The notes below the pieces were generated by a model, which was not told where the DNA came from, did no database searches, and worked only from the letters and a program-made list of their open reading frames with translations. This document shows, one piece after another, positions 16,184 through 23,282 of a stretch of DNA of 56,798 nt (its first letter is position 1; each line of letters starts with the position of its first letter). Source of the DNA: Ktedonobacteria bacterium (GTDB lineage Bacteria; Chloroflexota; Ktedonobacteria; Ktedonobacterales; JACDGC01); contig DAIDHM010000077.1 in NCBI GenBank assembly GCA_027459705.1, positions 1-56,798 of the forward strand, written 5' to 3'. A program made the translations under genes and the position numbers.

Positions 16184-18388
16184 ATGAGCACACCACCACG
16201 GATTTTTGTCAGTCACAGCCACTGGGATGCCGCGATCTGCCGTCGCCTGGTGCAGTATCTGCGGACGACGCTGGGCATTCCGGTCTTCTATGATGAGAGT
16301 GAATTGCATGGCGGTGATGAGTGGTTGCAGCGCATTCAGCACGAGGTCGTGGGGGCCACCGCCTTCATCGTCGTGCTCTCGCGGCATAGCGTCGACGCCG
16401 CCGCTGTCTGGGTGCGCCAGGAGACTAACCTGGCCCTCTCGCTGGCGATCGAGGCCGAGAAGACCGGCCAGCGCCGTCCCATCATTCCCATCCGCGTCGA
16501 CCCCGATCTCGCGATGCCAGCGATCCTGCAATTCGCGCCCTTGCTGACGTTGCGACAGATCGTCGATTTCTTCGAGAGCATGCCGGATGACCGCCTGGCG
16601 GATGTCGCGCGTGTGGCGCGCGGCGAGGCCAGCGATCAGGCGCTACCGGCCGCCGCGCCAGCGCCAGCGCAGGCGCAGGCCTACGTCGATGCGCGCGACC
16701 TGGCGCGCCAGACGCACGCGGCGGTCGAGCGCCAACAGTGGGCGCTGGGGATGACGCTGGGCGCGCGCGCGGTGCAGATGCCCGGCAACGCCGACGATGC
16801 CACGCTCTGGGGCGATTATGCCCAAGCGCTGATTGGTTGGGGTGAGGCCGACGAGGGGCTACGCGCGCTGCGTGAGGCGTTGCGCCGCAATCCCAAGCGG
16901 ACCGACTACTGGCAGATGCAGGCGCAACTCTTGCGGTCGCGCGGCGATGTGGCCGACGCGTCGGCGGCCTGGGATGAGGCCTTCCACACGACGGTCGCAA
17001 CCGACCTCCGCCTCGCCATCCTGCGCGAGCATCTGGCGACCGTCCGGGATGATCCCGCCCAGCAGCGCCAGGTCCGCGTGCTGATCGGGCTGGCGCTGGA
17101 ACTGGCCCCGGGCGATGCCTGGTGGCTGGGCCAGCGAGTCGCGCTGGAGATGGCGCCGATCCAGACGCGCTATGATGCCGCGCTGACCGCTCAGGACTGG
17201 AGCGCGGCGCTGGACGCCTGCGCTACGGCACTGCGCATCGTCCCCAACGACGCCTCCTGGCAAGAGCGCCAGCGGACGGTGACGGCCCGCCGGAGCGCGG
17301 CCGCCGCCGCGGAGCAGGCTCGCCTCCTCGATGACCTGCGCCAGCGCTACGATGCCGCATTGGCGGCCCAGAACTGGAGCGCGGCGCAGGGCAGCGTCAC
17401 CGAAGCGCAACGGCTGGTGGGGCCCGCCGACGCGCAGTGGGCCGCGCGCCAGACGCGCATCGCCAGCGCCCGCGACGAGGCTGAGCGCCGCGCTCGCGAT
17501 GAGGCAGAGCGCCAGCGTCGCGCCCAGCTCTGGCTGGGTGTGGAGCGTGCCGCTGGCATCGCGCTGTCGGAGCGGTATAAGGATCTGGGCTTCGTCCCGG
17601 CGCTCACCGGCGCTGGTCGCGCGGTCATCACGCCGCCGCTGGCGACCATTCCTGCCGGCCCCTTCCTGATGGGCAGCGACAACCAGCGCGACTCCCAGGC
17701 ACGCGTCAACGAGGTCCTCCATGAGGTAACGCTCGGCGCGTACCAGATCGCGCTCTTCCCGGTGACCGTGGCGGAATGGGTCTGCGCGTTGCGCGCGGGC
17801 AAGGTCAAGCAGCCGCCAGACAAAAGCCCATGGGGGATTGACATTGCCTGGAAGACCCAACTTACGAGGCTGGATCATCCGATCGTCAATGTCTCGTGGC
17901 CAGACGCGCAGGCGTATCTGGCCTGGCTGCGTGAGGCGACGGGCGACAACGGCTGGCGGCTGCCGACCGAGGCGGAATGGGAGAAGGCGGCGCGCTGGGA
18001 TGCGGCGACCAAAACGGCGCGGATCTATCCCTGGGGCGACAGTTGGGACCAGACGAAGGCTAATACCCTCGAGGGCGGACCCAAGACCACGACGCCGGTG
18101 GGCACGTACGACGAGCGCGGCGACGCCAGCCCCTACGGCTGCCATGACCTGGCGGGCAACGTCTGGGAGTGGACAAGCAGCCTCTACTTCGACGAAGCCT
18201 ACCAGGCCGACAACCGGCGCGAGGACAGCACGAACATATCAGGCAGTCGTGTGCTGCGTGGCGGCTCGTGGAGGCTCGATTCCTTGTACGCGCGCGCGGC
18301 GTATCGCGACATGGACGGTCCTCACGGCCACGACGGCGGCTTCGTTGGGATTCGCCTCGCGCGCGTTCCCGTCCCTGGTTCAGGCTAA
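16184..18388 (+). CDS. TIR domain - helical repeat - FGE-sulfatase-like fusion protein
   Basis: This 734-residue protein joins three parts. Residues 1-150 are a TIR domain: RIFVSHSHWDAAICRRL, then VFYDESELHGGDEW, then WVRQE with Glu80 in the position of the catalytic glutamate of NAD-cleaving TIRs. Residues about 165-470 are helical, TPR-like and contain a duplicated unit (RYDAALTAQDWSAA and RYDAALAAQNWSAA). Residues about 485-728 are a formylglycine-generating-enzyme-like domain (IPAGPFLMGSD, WRLPTEAEWEKAAR, AGNVWEWTSS, RVLRGGSWRLDS). The two active-site cysteines of true FGE are replaced (RGGSWRLDSLYARAAYR), so this is probably a ligand-binding C-type-lectin-like fold. The likely role is an NADase-type effector with a sensor at its C-terminus. 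I chose the ATG at 16184 for its GAGGAG site. Confidence 0.88.
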   Translation: MSTPPRIFVSHSHWDAAICRRLVQYLRTTLGIPVFYDESELHGGDEWLQRIQHEVVGATAFIVVLSRHSVDAAAVWVRQETNLALSLAIEAEKTGQRRPIIPIRVDPDLAMPAILQFAPLLTLRQIVDFFESMPDDRLADVARVARGEASDQALPAAAPAPAQAQAYVDARDLARQTHAAVERQQWALGMTLGARAVQMPGNADDATLWGDYAQALIGWGEADEGLRALREALRRNPKRTDYWQMQAQLLRSRGDVADASAAWDEAFHTTVATDLRLAILREHLATVRDDPAQQRQVRVLIGLALELAPGDAWWLGQRVALEMAPIQTRYDAALTAQDWSAALDACATALRIVPNDASWQERQRTVTARRSAAAAAEQARLLDDLRQRYDAALAAQNWSAAQGSVTEAQRLVGPADAQWAARQTRIASARDEAERRARDEAERQRRAQLWLGVERAAGIALSERYKDLGFVPALTGAGRAVITPPLATIPAGPFLMGSDNQRDSQARVNEVLHEVTLGAYQIALFPVTVAEWVCALRAGKVKQPPDKSPWGIDIAWKTQLTRLDHPIVNVSWPDAQAYLAWLREATGDNGWRLPTEAEWEKAARWDAATKTARIYPWGDSWDQTKANTLEGGPKTTTPVGTYDERGDASPYGCHDLAGNVWEWTSSLYFDEAYQADNRREDSTNISGSRVLRGGSWRLDSLYARAAYRDMDGPHGHDGGFVGIRLARVPVPGSG

Positions 18389-18405
18389 ATTTTCTTCGTT
18401 CTCAC

Positions 18406-18448
18406 TTGCTCTGCTCCGAATCACTACCGTTCATTCGGAACAGAGCAA
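18406..18448. repeat. Strong hairpin just downstream of the TIR-FGE gene
   Basis: TTGCTCTG, one mismatch, TCCGAAT, an 11-base loop, ATTCGGA, one mismatch and CAGAGCAA form a 15-bp stem starting 17 bp after the stop codon. No T-tract follows. It may be a terminator element. A hairpin at this place is also known behind variable repeats of diversity-generating retroelements. Confidence 0.55.
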
Positions 18449-18464
18449 CTCACCCGGACCCTGA

Positions 18465-18491
18465 TCCGCGCGGAGCGCGGAAAAATTTTTT
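18465..18491 (+). terminator. Likely intrinsic terminator after the TIR-FGE gene
   Basis: A GC-only stem (TCCGCGC, a three-base loop, GCGCGGA; 18465-18481) is followed by four more A and then TTTTTT (18486-18491). The A-then-T run can lengthen the stem or serve as the T-tract. It lies about 80 bp after the stop codon. Confidence 0.5.
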
Positions 18492-18498
18492 GGCGATC

Positions 18499-18798
18499 AT
18501 GGGTGGTTCTTTTCAACACATATGCATCTCTATCTCCAGTATACTCGGGCCGCCAAATCGCCGGGACGCAACGATCGCAGGCGAGATCGCGGCGCAATAC
18601 GATGTCGTCCGCGCATGCAGCACTGTACAGTCCAGCCTGCCCATGCATGGACTAATGATACAAGATTGGTTGAAGCGTGATGAGGATGCGCCCTCAGGGA
18701 TAGATTCGAAATACATCTCGCCTGCCATTGTAGGTAGGTTGGTAGATGCGTATTTCGAGAGAAACCGATTATCATCTAGCAGTGTGAATGACGGGTGA
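18499..18798 (+). CDS. Doubtful small ORF, hypothetical 99-residue protein
   Basis: An open frame from the ATG at 18499 reads a fairly protein-like sequence in its second half (IAAQYDVVRACSTVQ; MIQDWLKRDEDAPSGIDSKY; VGRLVDAYFERNRL). There is no proper ribosome site, and the frame begins right after a terminator-like hairpin. It could be the remnant of a helix-rich domain. I do not recognise it and give it low weight. Confidence 0.25.
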   Translation: MGGSFQHICISISSILGPPNRRDATIAGEIAAQYDVVRACSTVQSSLPMHGLMIQDWLKRDEDAPSGIDSKYISPAIVGRLVDAYFERNRLSSSSVNDG

Positions 18799-18877
18799 CC
18801 TGTCTATTCCGTTCGGATGGTCAGTTACGGGGTCCGTCGTTCATTGTGACGCATCTCGGCATCACAGCGCCAGCATG

Positions 18878-18886
18878 TGTTATGAT
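18878..18886 (+). promoter_or_regulatory. Extended -10 promoter of the nicotinamidase-like gene
   Basis: TGTTATGAT lies 65 bp upstream of the ATG at 18952. No clear -35 box is visible. Confidence 0.4.
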
Positions 18887-18951
18887 TTCATCAACGAACG
18901 TATCGTCCACTATCACGCGTCCCATCACATACTTTGAGTGGAGGTTCAATT

Positions 18952-19911
18952 ATGCCCATGCATCCAACCGTCGCGAAGTTATACCAAGAGCGAGATATCT
19001 ATCAGGGCGATGCGCCCGCGCGTATCGATACGTTCATGCAGGCCGGGTTGGATGCGCGGCGCCAGGGGGTGCGCCCGGCCAGCGCGGATCCCCATGAGAA
19101 ACGTATCGCTGTCATCCTCGTCGATTATCAAAATGATTTCGTCATGCCAGGAGCGCCCCTGGCGGTTCCCGGCGCGCCTGCCGATGTCACGCGCTTCTTG
19201 AGCTGGTTTTACACGCATGGCCCCGCCATCACCACCGTCTACGCATCATTGGATACGCACCTGCCACAGCATATCTTCTTCCGCTCCTGGTGGCGCCATG
19301 GCCAGACGGGGCTGCCGCCGAAAGATTTCACCGAGATTACCAGGGAAGAGGTGGATCGCGGTATCTGGGTGCCGACCCGCGAAGTCGAGTGGTCGCGCAA
19401 TTATGTGCATTTGCTGGAGCAGAATCACAGGCGTCGCCTGATGATCTGGCCCTATCACGCATTGGAGGGTACCCGTGGGCATATGCTGGTTGCGCCCATC
19501 TCTGAGGCCATCACCTGGCATAGCATCGCCCGCGACACGCAACCGGTCTTTATCACCAAAGGACAGACTCCGCGTACCGAGTACTATGGCATCTTTGGCG
19601 CCGAGGTGCAGGACGATCAGGATCCCAAATCCAGGCTGAATACCGTCTTACTGGAAGCGCTGATGAAGCACGACCTGGTGTATGTCGCCGGGGAGGCCAA
19701 GTCGCATTGCGTGCTGGAGAGCGAACGTCAGATTGTGGATCGCTTCGAGAAGCAACCAAACATCATGTCGCGACTGCATTTCTTGATCGACTGCGCCAGT
19801 TCCATCGCCGATGCGCCCGGTCACTACTATGAGCGGGAGGCCGAAGAGTGGCTCAAGAAATTCGAGGGCCAGGGAGTGCGGCGCGCGCGTAGCACGGATC
19901 CTCTCCCATGA
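18952..19911 (+). CDS. Nicotinamidase-like cysteine hydrolase (isochorismatase superfamily)
   Basis: This 319-residue protein has the alpha/beta core of the isochorismatase superfamily. It shows the catalytic Asp (VDYQNDF, Asp58), a metal-site-like triad as in nicotinamidases (SLDTHLPQH: Asp101, His103, His107), a Lys in VFITKGQTPRTEYYG, and the nucleophile Cys253 in GEAKSHCVLESE. The block PYHALEGTRGHML matches the nicotinamidase substrate-channel motif. It is about 100 residues longer than typical nicotinamidases, so the amide substrate may differ. Nicotinamidases feed the same NAD pathway as nadD, which lies 3 kb away on the other strand. The ATG at 18952 has GGAGG seven bases upstream. 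Confidence 0.85.
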   Translation: MPMHPTVAKLYQERDIYQGDAPARIDTFMQAGLDARRQGVRPASADPHEKRIAVILVDYQNDFVMPGAPLAVPGAPADVTRFLSWFYTHGPAITTVYASLDTHLPQHIFFRSWWRHGQTGLPPKDFTEITREEVDRGIWVPTREVEWSRNYVHLLEQNHRRRLMIWPYHALEGTRGHMLVAPISEAITWHSIARDTQPVFITKGQTPRTEYYGIFGAEVQDDQDPKSRLNTVLLEALMKHDLVYVAGEAKSHCVLESERQIVDRFEKQPNIMSRLHFLIDCASSIADAPGHYYEREAEEWLKKFEGQGVRRARSTDPLP

Positions 19912-19926
19912 CCGGCTCGGTCATGG
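19906..19926. terminator. Perfect inverted repeat between convergent genes
   Basis: CCATGACCG-gct-CGGTCATGG (9-bp stem, 3-base loop) spans the stop codon of the nicotinamidase-like gene, which converges on the pentapeptide gene. There is no T-tract, so termination is only a guess. Confidence 0.35.
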
Positions 19927-19993
19927 CGGCGACGGCGCTTTCATCCCCGGCATGAAATGACGGGAGCTTTTCGCGCCTCTCCTGTAAGCCGTC

Positions 19994-21250
19994 TCAGTTT
20001 CCCAGGAATCGCCGCGTGAAGGTCGCGATCAGATTCAACTCAATGAAGAGCCCGATGATCGCTTCGAGCGCGGCGAGCACCACCACCGGATCATGCGCCG
20101 TGACGTTCGGTCCCAGACCAGGGAAGAACCCGCGACCATGGAATGACGTGACGCTGTAGACCAAGGCATCGACACATCCCGTCCCGGTGAAATGTCCGCT
20201 CAGGGTCAGGTACAGCGCGGCGAAGCCGCATATGATGACCAGGTACCAGGCGAAGGTCCGCCGTAAGCGTTCGCCATAACCCGAGACCGTCTCGAGTAAC
20301 CACAATCCGGTCCCCTGCAATATATGGCGCGCGAGGAATTGGCGGCGGCGTTCGATCTGTTGCTCGCGGAAGCGAGCCCGGGAGGCCGCTTCACTGAGGC
20401 CCTGAGCACGCAGCACCAACCAGAGGCCATGGTACGCATGCGATGCTTCAACCATCTGTTTCAGCCGACCTGACCGCGTTGTTTGCTCGTCGATTAATTC
20501 CTCATCGCCGAGCAGCAAGGCGGGCGAGAGCGGCACGCGCGTTAACGCGACGCCGTTCCACTCCACATCGCAGAGTCGCAGATGGCGTTGACTGATCTTG
20601 GGGTTAAAGATCACCTCAGCGTCGGTGAGATCGGTCTCGCTGCTGAGGCGCGCACCGCGCAGATCCGCGCCATAGAGTTGCGCCCTGACCAGGATGGTGC
20701 CGCCCAGGCGAGCACGCCGCAAGATGGCATCGGTGCAGACCGCATCGCTCAGATCCGCATCGCGCAGATCGGCCTCTTGTAAGTTGGTATGGATGAACTT
20801 GGCGAATGATGCGATGCAGCCACGCGCCCGGATGTCCACCATCGTCGCATCGGTGAAGTTTGATTGCGTGAGGTTGGCGCCCGCGAGCGTCGCGCCCGTG
20901 AAGTCGGCGTTTTGGCACCGCGCATCCTGTAGTTGCGCGTCACTGAGATCAGCGCGACCAAAACGGGCAAATTGAAAACTTGTATTGAGCGCGCGGATCC
21001 CATTGAGACGCGCTTCGAAGAAGAGCGCATTGGCCAGGTTCAGATTATTGAAGATCGCGCCGCGCAGATCGGGCCGTTGCAGCCCAGACGCGAGTTGCTC
21101 ATCACCCGACCAGTGATACGTGCTGTAGATCCAGTGGATTTCATCGAGCGAGAGGATCGTCACCTGATCGAACAAGGGTCGGTGCTGGTCATTATTTTCC
21201 TGGGCGGCTCGTTTGAGTTCAGCCTGCCGCGCATCGCTCACACTTGTCAT
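19994..21250 (-). CDS. Pentapeptide-repeat protein fused to a two-helix channel-like domain
   Basis: Residues about 60-215 of this 418-residue protein are pentapeptide repeats of the A(D/N)LxxA type, for example LSDAQLQDARCQNADFTGAT, which fold as a right-handed quadrilateral helix. A basic helical stretch follows (AASRARFREQQIERRRQFLA). The C-terminus has two transmembrane helices (FAWYLVIICGFAALYLTLSG and ALEAIIGLFIELNLIATF) around a pore-loop-like segment, YSVTSFHGRGFFPGLGPN. This matches the two-helix ion channel domain often attached to pentapeptide proteins, but the potassium-filter TVGYG is not present. Ion conduction and selectivity are unproven. The ATG at 21250 has only a weak ribosome site; a TTG at 21361 is possible. 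Confidence 0.75.
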   Translation of the reverse strand: MTSVSDARQAELKRAAQENNDQHRPLFDQVTILSLDEIHWIYSTYHWSGDEQLASGLQRPDLRGAIFNNLNLANALFFEARLNGIRALNTSFQFARFGRADLSDAQLQDARCQNADFTGATLAGANLTQSNFTDATMVDIRARGCIASFAKFIHTNLQEADLRDADLSDAVCTDAILRRARLGGTILVRAQLYGADLRGARLSSETDLTDAEVIFNPKISQRHLRLCDVEWNGVALTRVPLSPALLLGDEELIDEQTTRSGRLKQMVEASHAYHGLWLVLRAQGLSEAASRARFREQQIERRRQFLARHILQGTGLWLLETVSGYGERLRRTFAWYLVIICGFAALYLTLSGHFTGTGCVDALVYSVTSFHGRGFFPGLGPNVTAHDPVVVLAALEAIIGLFIELNLIATFTRRFLGN

Positions 21251-21670
21251 CGTCGTGACCCGCGTGCCTGACAACTGCCTGTTCTGCTGAGAGGCGTCTT
21301 CATCGATCCTCACACATCCTATTCCAGAACTACCAGCAAACCACCGCATTGCGCTCGTCAACGCGACGCATCAATGCTCGTTGACGACAGACTGGAATCC
21401 ACGCGCGCACTGTCAGCGTAATAACCCGATCACCGACCGCATAGAGTCGATGAAAGCGAACATTACGCCCAGAGGCTCCTAATATCCATACGCTCCGGCG
21501 AACGGAGATCTCTCATTGTTTCCTCATGAACTTGTCAGTACAGGTGTGGCGCACGCCGTGTCACCTGGTTGCGTGATCCGCAACCAATACCAGGCGCCCC
21601 TGGACGTCCGTTGCGCGACAGTCCAGGAGCGCCTGATGCGCGGAGTGTACGGCGGAGCGCGGCGCGGCCG
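21251..21670. other. Non-coding stretch with tandem hairpins
   Basis: This 420-bp gap between two minus-strand genes has no convincing ORF. Two strong hairpins (21567-21585 and 21591-21635) lie just downstream of the PH-like membrane gene. Confidence 0.45.
21567..21635. repeat. Two adjacent hairpins downstream of a membrane-protein gene
   Basis: GGTTGCG-N5-CGCAACC (21567-21585) is a perfect 7-bp stem. CAGGCGC-c-CCTGGAC, a 15-base loop, GTCCAGG-a-GCGCCTG (21591-21635) is a 14-bp stem with one mismatch. They could end or stabilise the minus-strand transcript. Neither has a T-tract. Confidence 0.5.
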
Positions 21671-22348
21671 TTACCGTACCGGCACGCGCGTAGCCGCCAT
21701 GCGGCGTTGCATGACAAAAGCTTCCATCTGAAAGCCGACCAGCGCGTTGGTCGCGTGCCGTTCGACCATCTGAATGAGCGGCCCACTTCCTCGGAGACGG
21801 TTTGAAATACCGGGCTTGTCAAGGGGGATCTCGATCTTGAACTTCGGTCCAGCCTCCACTACCACCATTTCTCTTACGGATTTTCTGCCATTGATGAAAC
21901 CATAGTAGCGGATCTGCGTGGTCATGCGTTTCACATAGACCCAATCGACCGATGCCCAGGGGATATTCGTCTGCACAATCATGAGAAAGTAGTGGGTCAG
22001 GCCCTGATCGCTTCCTATCCAGATCCTGAGTGCATAGGTGATGCCAACCACGAGCACGACGCCCCCCACAATGGCTACCAGGACCGCTTCATTAAAGGCG
22101 GTGAAACCCGCCTGTCCGGGATTGTTATCAGGGGTGAGCGCGCAGATGAGCGTGGCGGCGCCAGTGATCACCCCAGCGCCGATGAGCAGCCATGGGGAGC
22201 GCGCTACGACGACCTGCTCTTTTTGATTGGCTGGATGCATAATGCGCTGGCGCCAGAGCATGCCACCGAGCGTGATCAACACATCAATGCACGTCAGTGC
22301 CAGAAATAACACGGTCGAGGGCACACTGAGATCGAAGCGAAAAATCAT
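21671..22348 (-). CDS. Hypothetical membrane protein with PH-like C-terminal region
   Basis: I do not recognise this 225-residue protein. It has three hydrophobic helices (about residues 8-30, 52-70 and 86-108). A mostly beta C-terminal part follows from SVDWVYVKRMTTQIRYYGF to VVVEAGPKFKIEIPLDK and ends in a helix (SGPLIQMVERHATNALVGF). This is the usual plan of bacterial PH-like membrane proteins. It lies 20 bp after a gene of similar plan and is probably cotranscribed. The function is unknown; the pair may form a complex. Confidence 0.65.
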   Translation of the reverse strand: MIFRFDLSVPSTVLFLALTCIDVLITLGGMLWRQRIMHPANQKEQVVVARSPWLLIGAGVITGAATLICALTPDNNPGQAGFTAFNEAVLVAIVGGVVLVVGITYALRIWIGSDQGLTHYFLMIVQTNIPWASVDWVYVKRMTTQIRYYGFINGRKSVREMVVVEAGPKFKIEIPLDKPGISNRLRGSGPLIQMVERHATNALVGFQMEAFVMQRRMAATRVPVR

Positions 22349-22368
22349 ACTGATTTCACCGCGCTCCC

Positions 22369-22950
22369 TTACTGGTGGGGGGCCATCGCGTACGCCGTGC
22401 GGTACGCCGCGAAGGCCGCCAGGATCTCCTGTGCTACTGGTTTGGGGGCGCCAAAATGTCCGCTGAATCTTTGCCGGATGGTGCGGCCATTCGGCAAGGT
22501 CATCACCAGGGCGAAGGTGTTGTTACTGGTACTCGTCACCATATTGGTAAAATTGCCAAACGGATACATCACGAGTTGACTGGGCTTGGCGCCCAGCTTC
22601 ATGACGAAGCCATCGGGCAGAATCGCCAGGAAGACGCGGTCGCGTTCCCCGATCTGCTTGAAGGTCGAGACCGTCTGCGAGATTCCGACCACCAACACTG
22701 CCAACAAGAAGCCATAGTCGATGATCTGCCAGATCGTGGTATAGGTTGGATTGGTGATGGTTTGCACGCCATACCCAATGACGGAATTGGATGAGTACAA
22801 GGCGATAGCTCCGACGATCGCGCCGACCGCACAGATCAGCCAGAAGACGATTCCCTGGACATAGTATGAGGTTTTGGCGCGTAAAACACGCCAGGTAGGG
22901 GGAATCTGTGCTTGCTGAATGGCGTTGGTTACAGCTTGCGGGTCGATCAT
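22369..22950 (-). CDS. Hypothetical membrane protein with PH-like C-terminal region
   Basis: This 193-residue protein has two hydrophobic segments (about residues 29-51 and 72-93). A beta-rich C-terminal domain follows: RVFLAILPDGFVMKLGAKPS, then SNNTFALVMTLPNGRTIRQR, then a final helix. It is similar in plan to the next gene and to the tail-anchored protein at 5577-6068. The ribosome site is strong (TAGGAGG seven bases before the ATG at 22950). It is the first gene of a two-gene unit. No enzymatic motif is visible. Confidence 0.65.
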   Translation of the reverse strand: MIDPQAVTNAIQQAQIPPTWRVLRAKTSYYVQGIVFWLICAVGAIVGAIALYSSNSVIGYGVQTITNPTYTTIWQIIDYGFLLAVLVVGISQTVSTFKQIGERDRVFLAILPDGFVMKLGAKPSQLVMYPFGNFTNMVTSTSNNTFALVMTLPNGRTIRQRFSGHFGAPKPVAQEILAAFAAYRTAYAMAPHQ

Positions 22951-23282
22951 AATACTTCCTCCTATGGACGTAAACGATGATTACAGACAAAAATCGCGAT
23001 CTGCGCGAGGTAGACGCACGTGGCGGCTTGTTCCGCAGTCGACAGCATGCGAGCTTCGGATGATAGCGCTCTTGACTGGTACCTTACTGACTGCAACGAA
23101 GCAATCGTGAAAGAATAACACCATCGAGATCCTGTTCAGGCATCAACGGATCACATGAGGAGTGGGGCAAACCCTCACAACCTGCGGGTCAACGCAGGCG
23201 GCACATCGCTTTCATATGCATATATTTAGATCTGGCAACGAGGTTAGATCTGACAACGAGAAACATACCGCGAGGAGATCGA
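22951..23282. other. Divergent intergenic region
   Basis: These 332 bp separate the PH-like pair from the S9 peptidase. The only clear structure is the tandem direct repeat at 23226-23261, close to the peptidase start. No ORF is convincing. Confidence 0.45.
23226..23261 (+). repeat. Tandem 18-bp direct repeat ahead of the S9 peptidase gene
   Basis: TTAGATCTGGCAACGAGG (23226-23243) is followed at once by TTAGATCTGACAACGAGA (23244-23261), with two differences. The pair ends about 20 bp before the ATG. It could be a two-site operator or a recent duplication. Confidence 0.6.

Larger units (their letters stand above)
18389..18951. other. Stretch between the TIR-FGE and nicotinamidase-like genes
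   Basis: These 563 bp look less G+C rich than the neighbouring genes. They contain the two hairpins after the TIR gene, one doubtful ORF and an extended -10 box for the next gene. I looked for a DGR template repeat resembling the end of the TIR-FGE gene and saw none. Confidence 0.4.

Noticed and set aside
16859-18145. 428-codon frame opposite the TIR-FGE gene
   Set aside because: An antisense mirror of a GC-rich coding region; the plus-strand protein has clear domains.
17500-18388. Active formylglycine-generating enzyme
   Set aside because: Both catalytic cysteines are replaced in the C-terminal RGGSW block; no sulfatase gene is nearby.
18389-18951. A DGR template repeat or reverse transcriptase next to the TIR-FGE gene
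   Set aside because: I saw no A-rich copy of the gene end and no reverse transcriptase anywhere in the window; the idea is kept only as a hypothesis.
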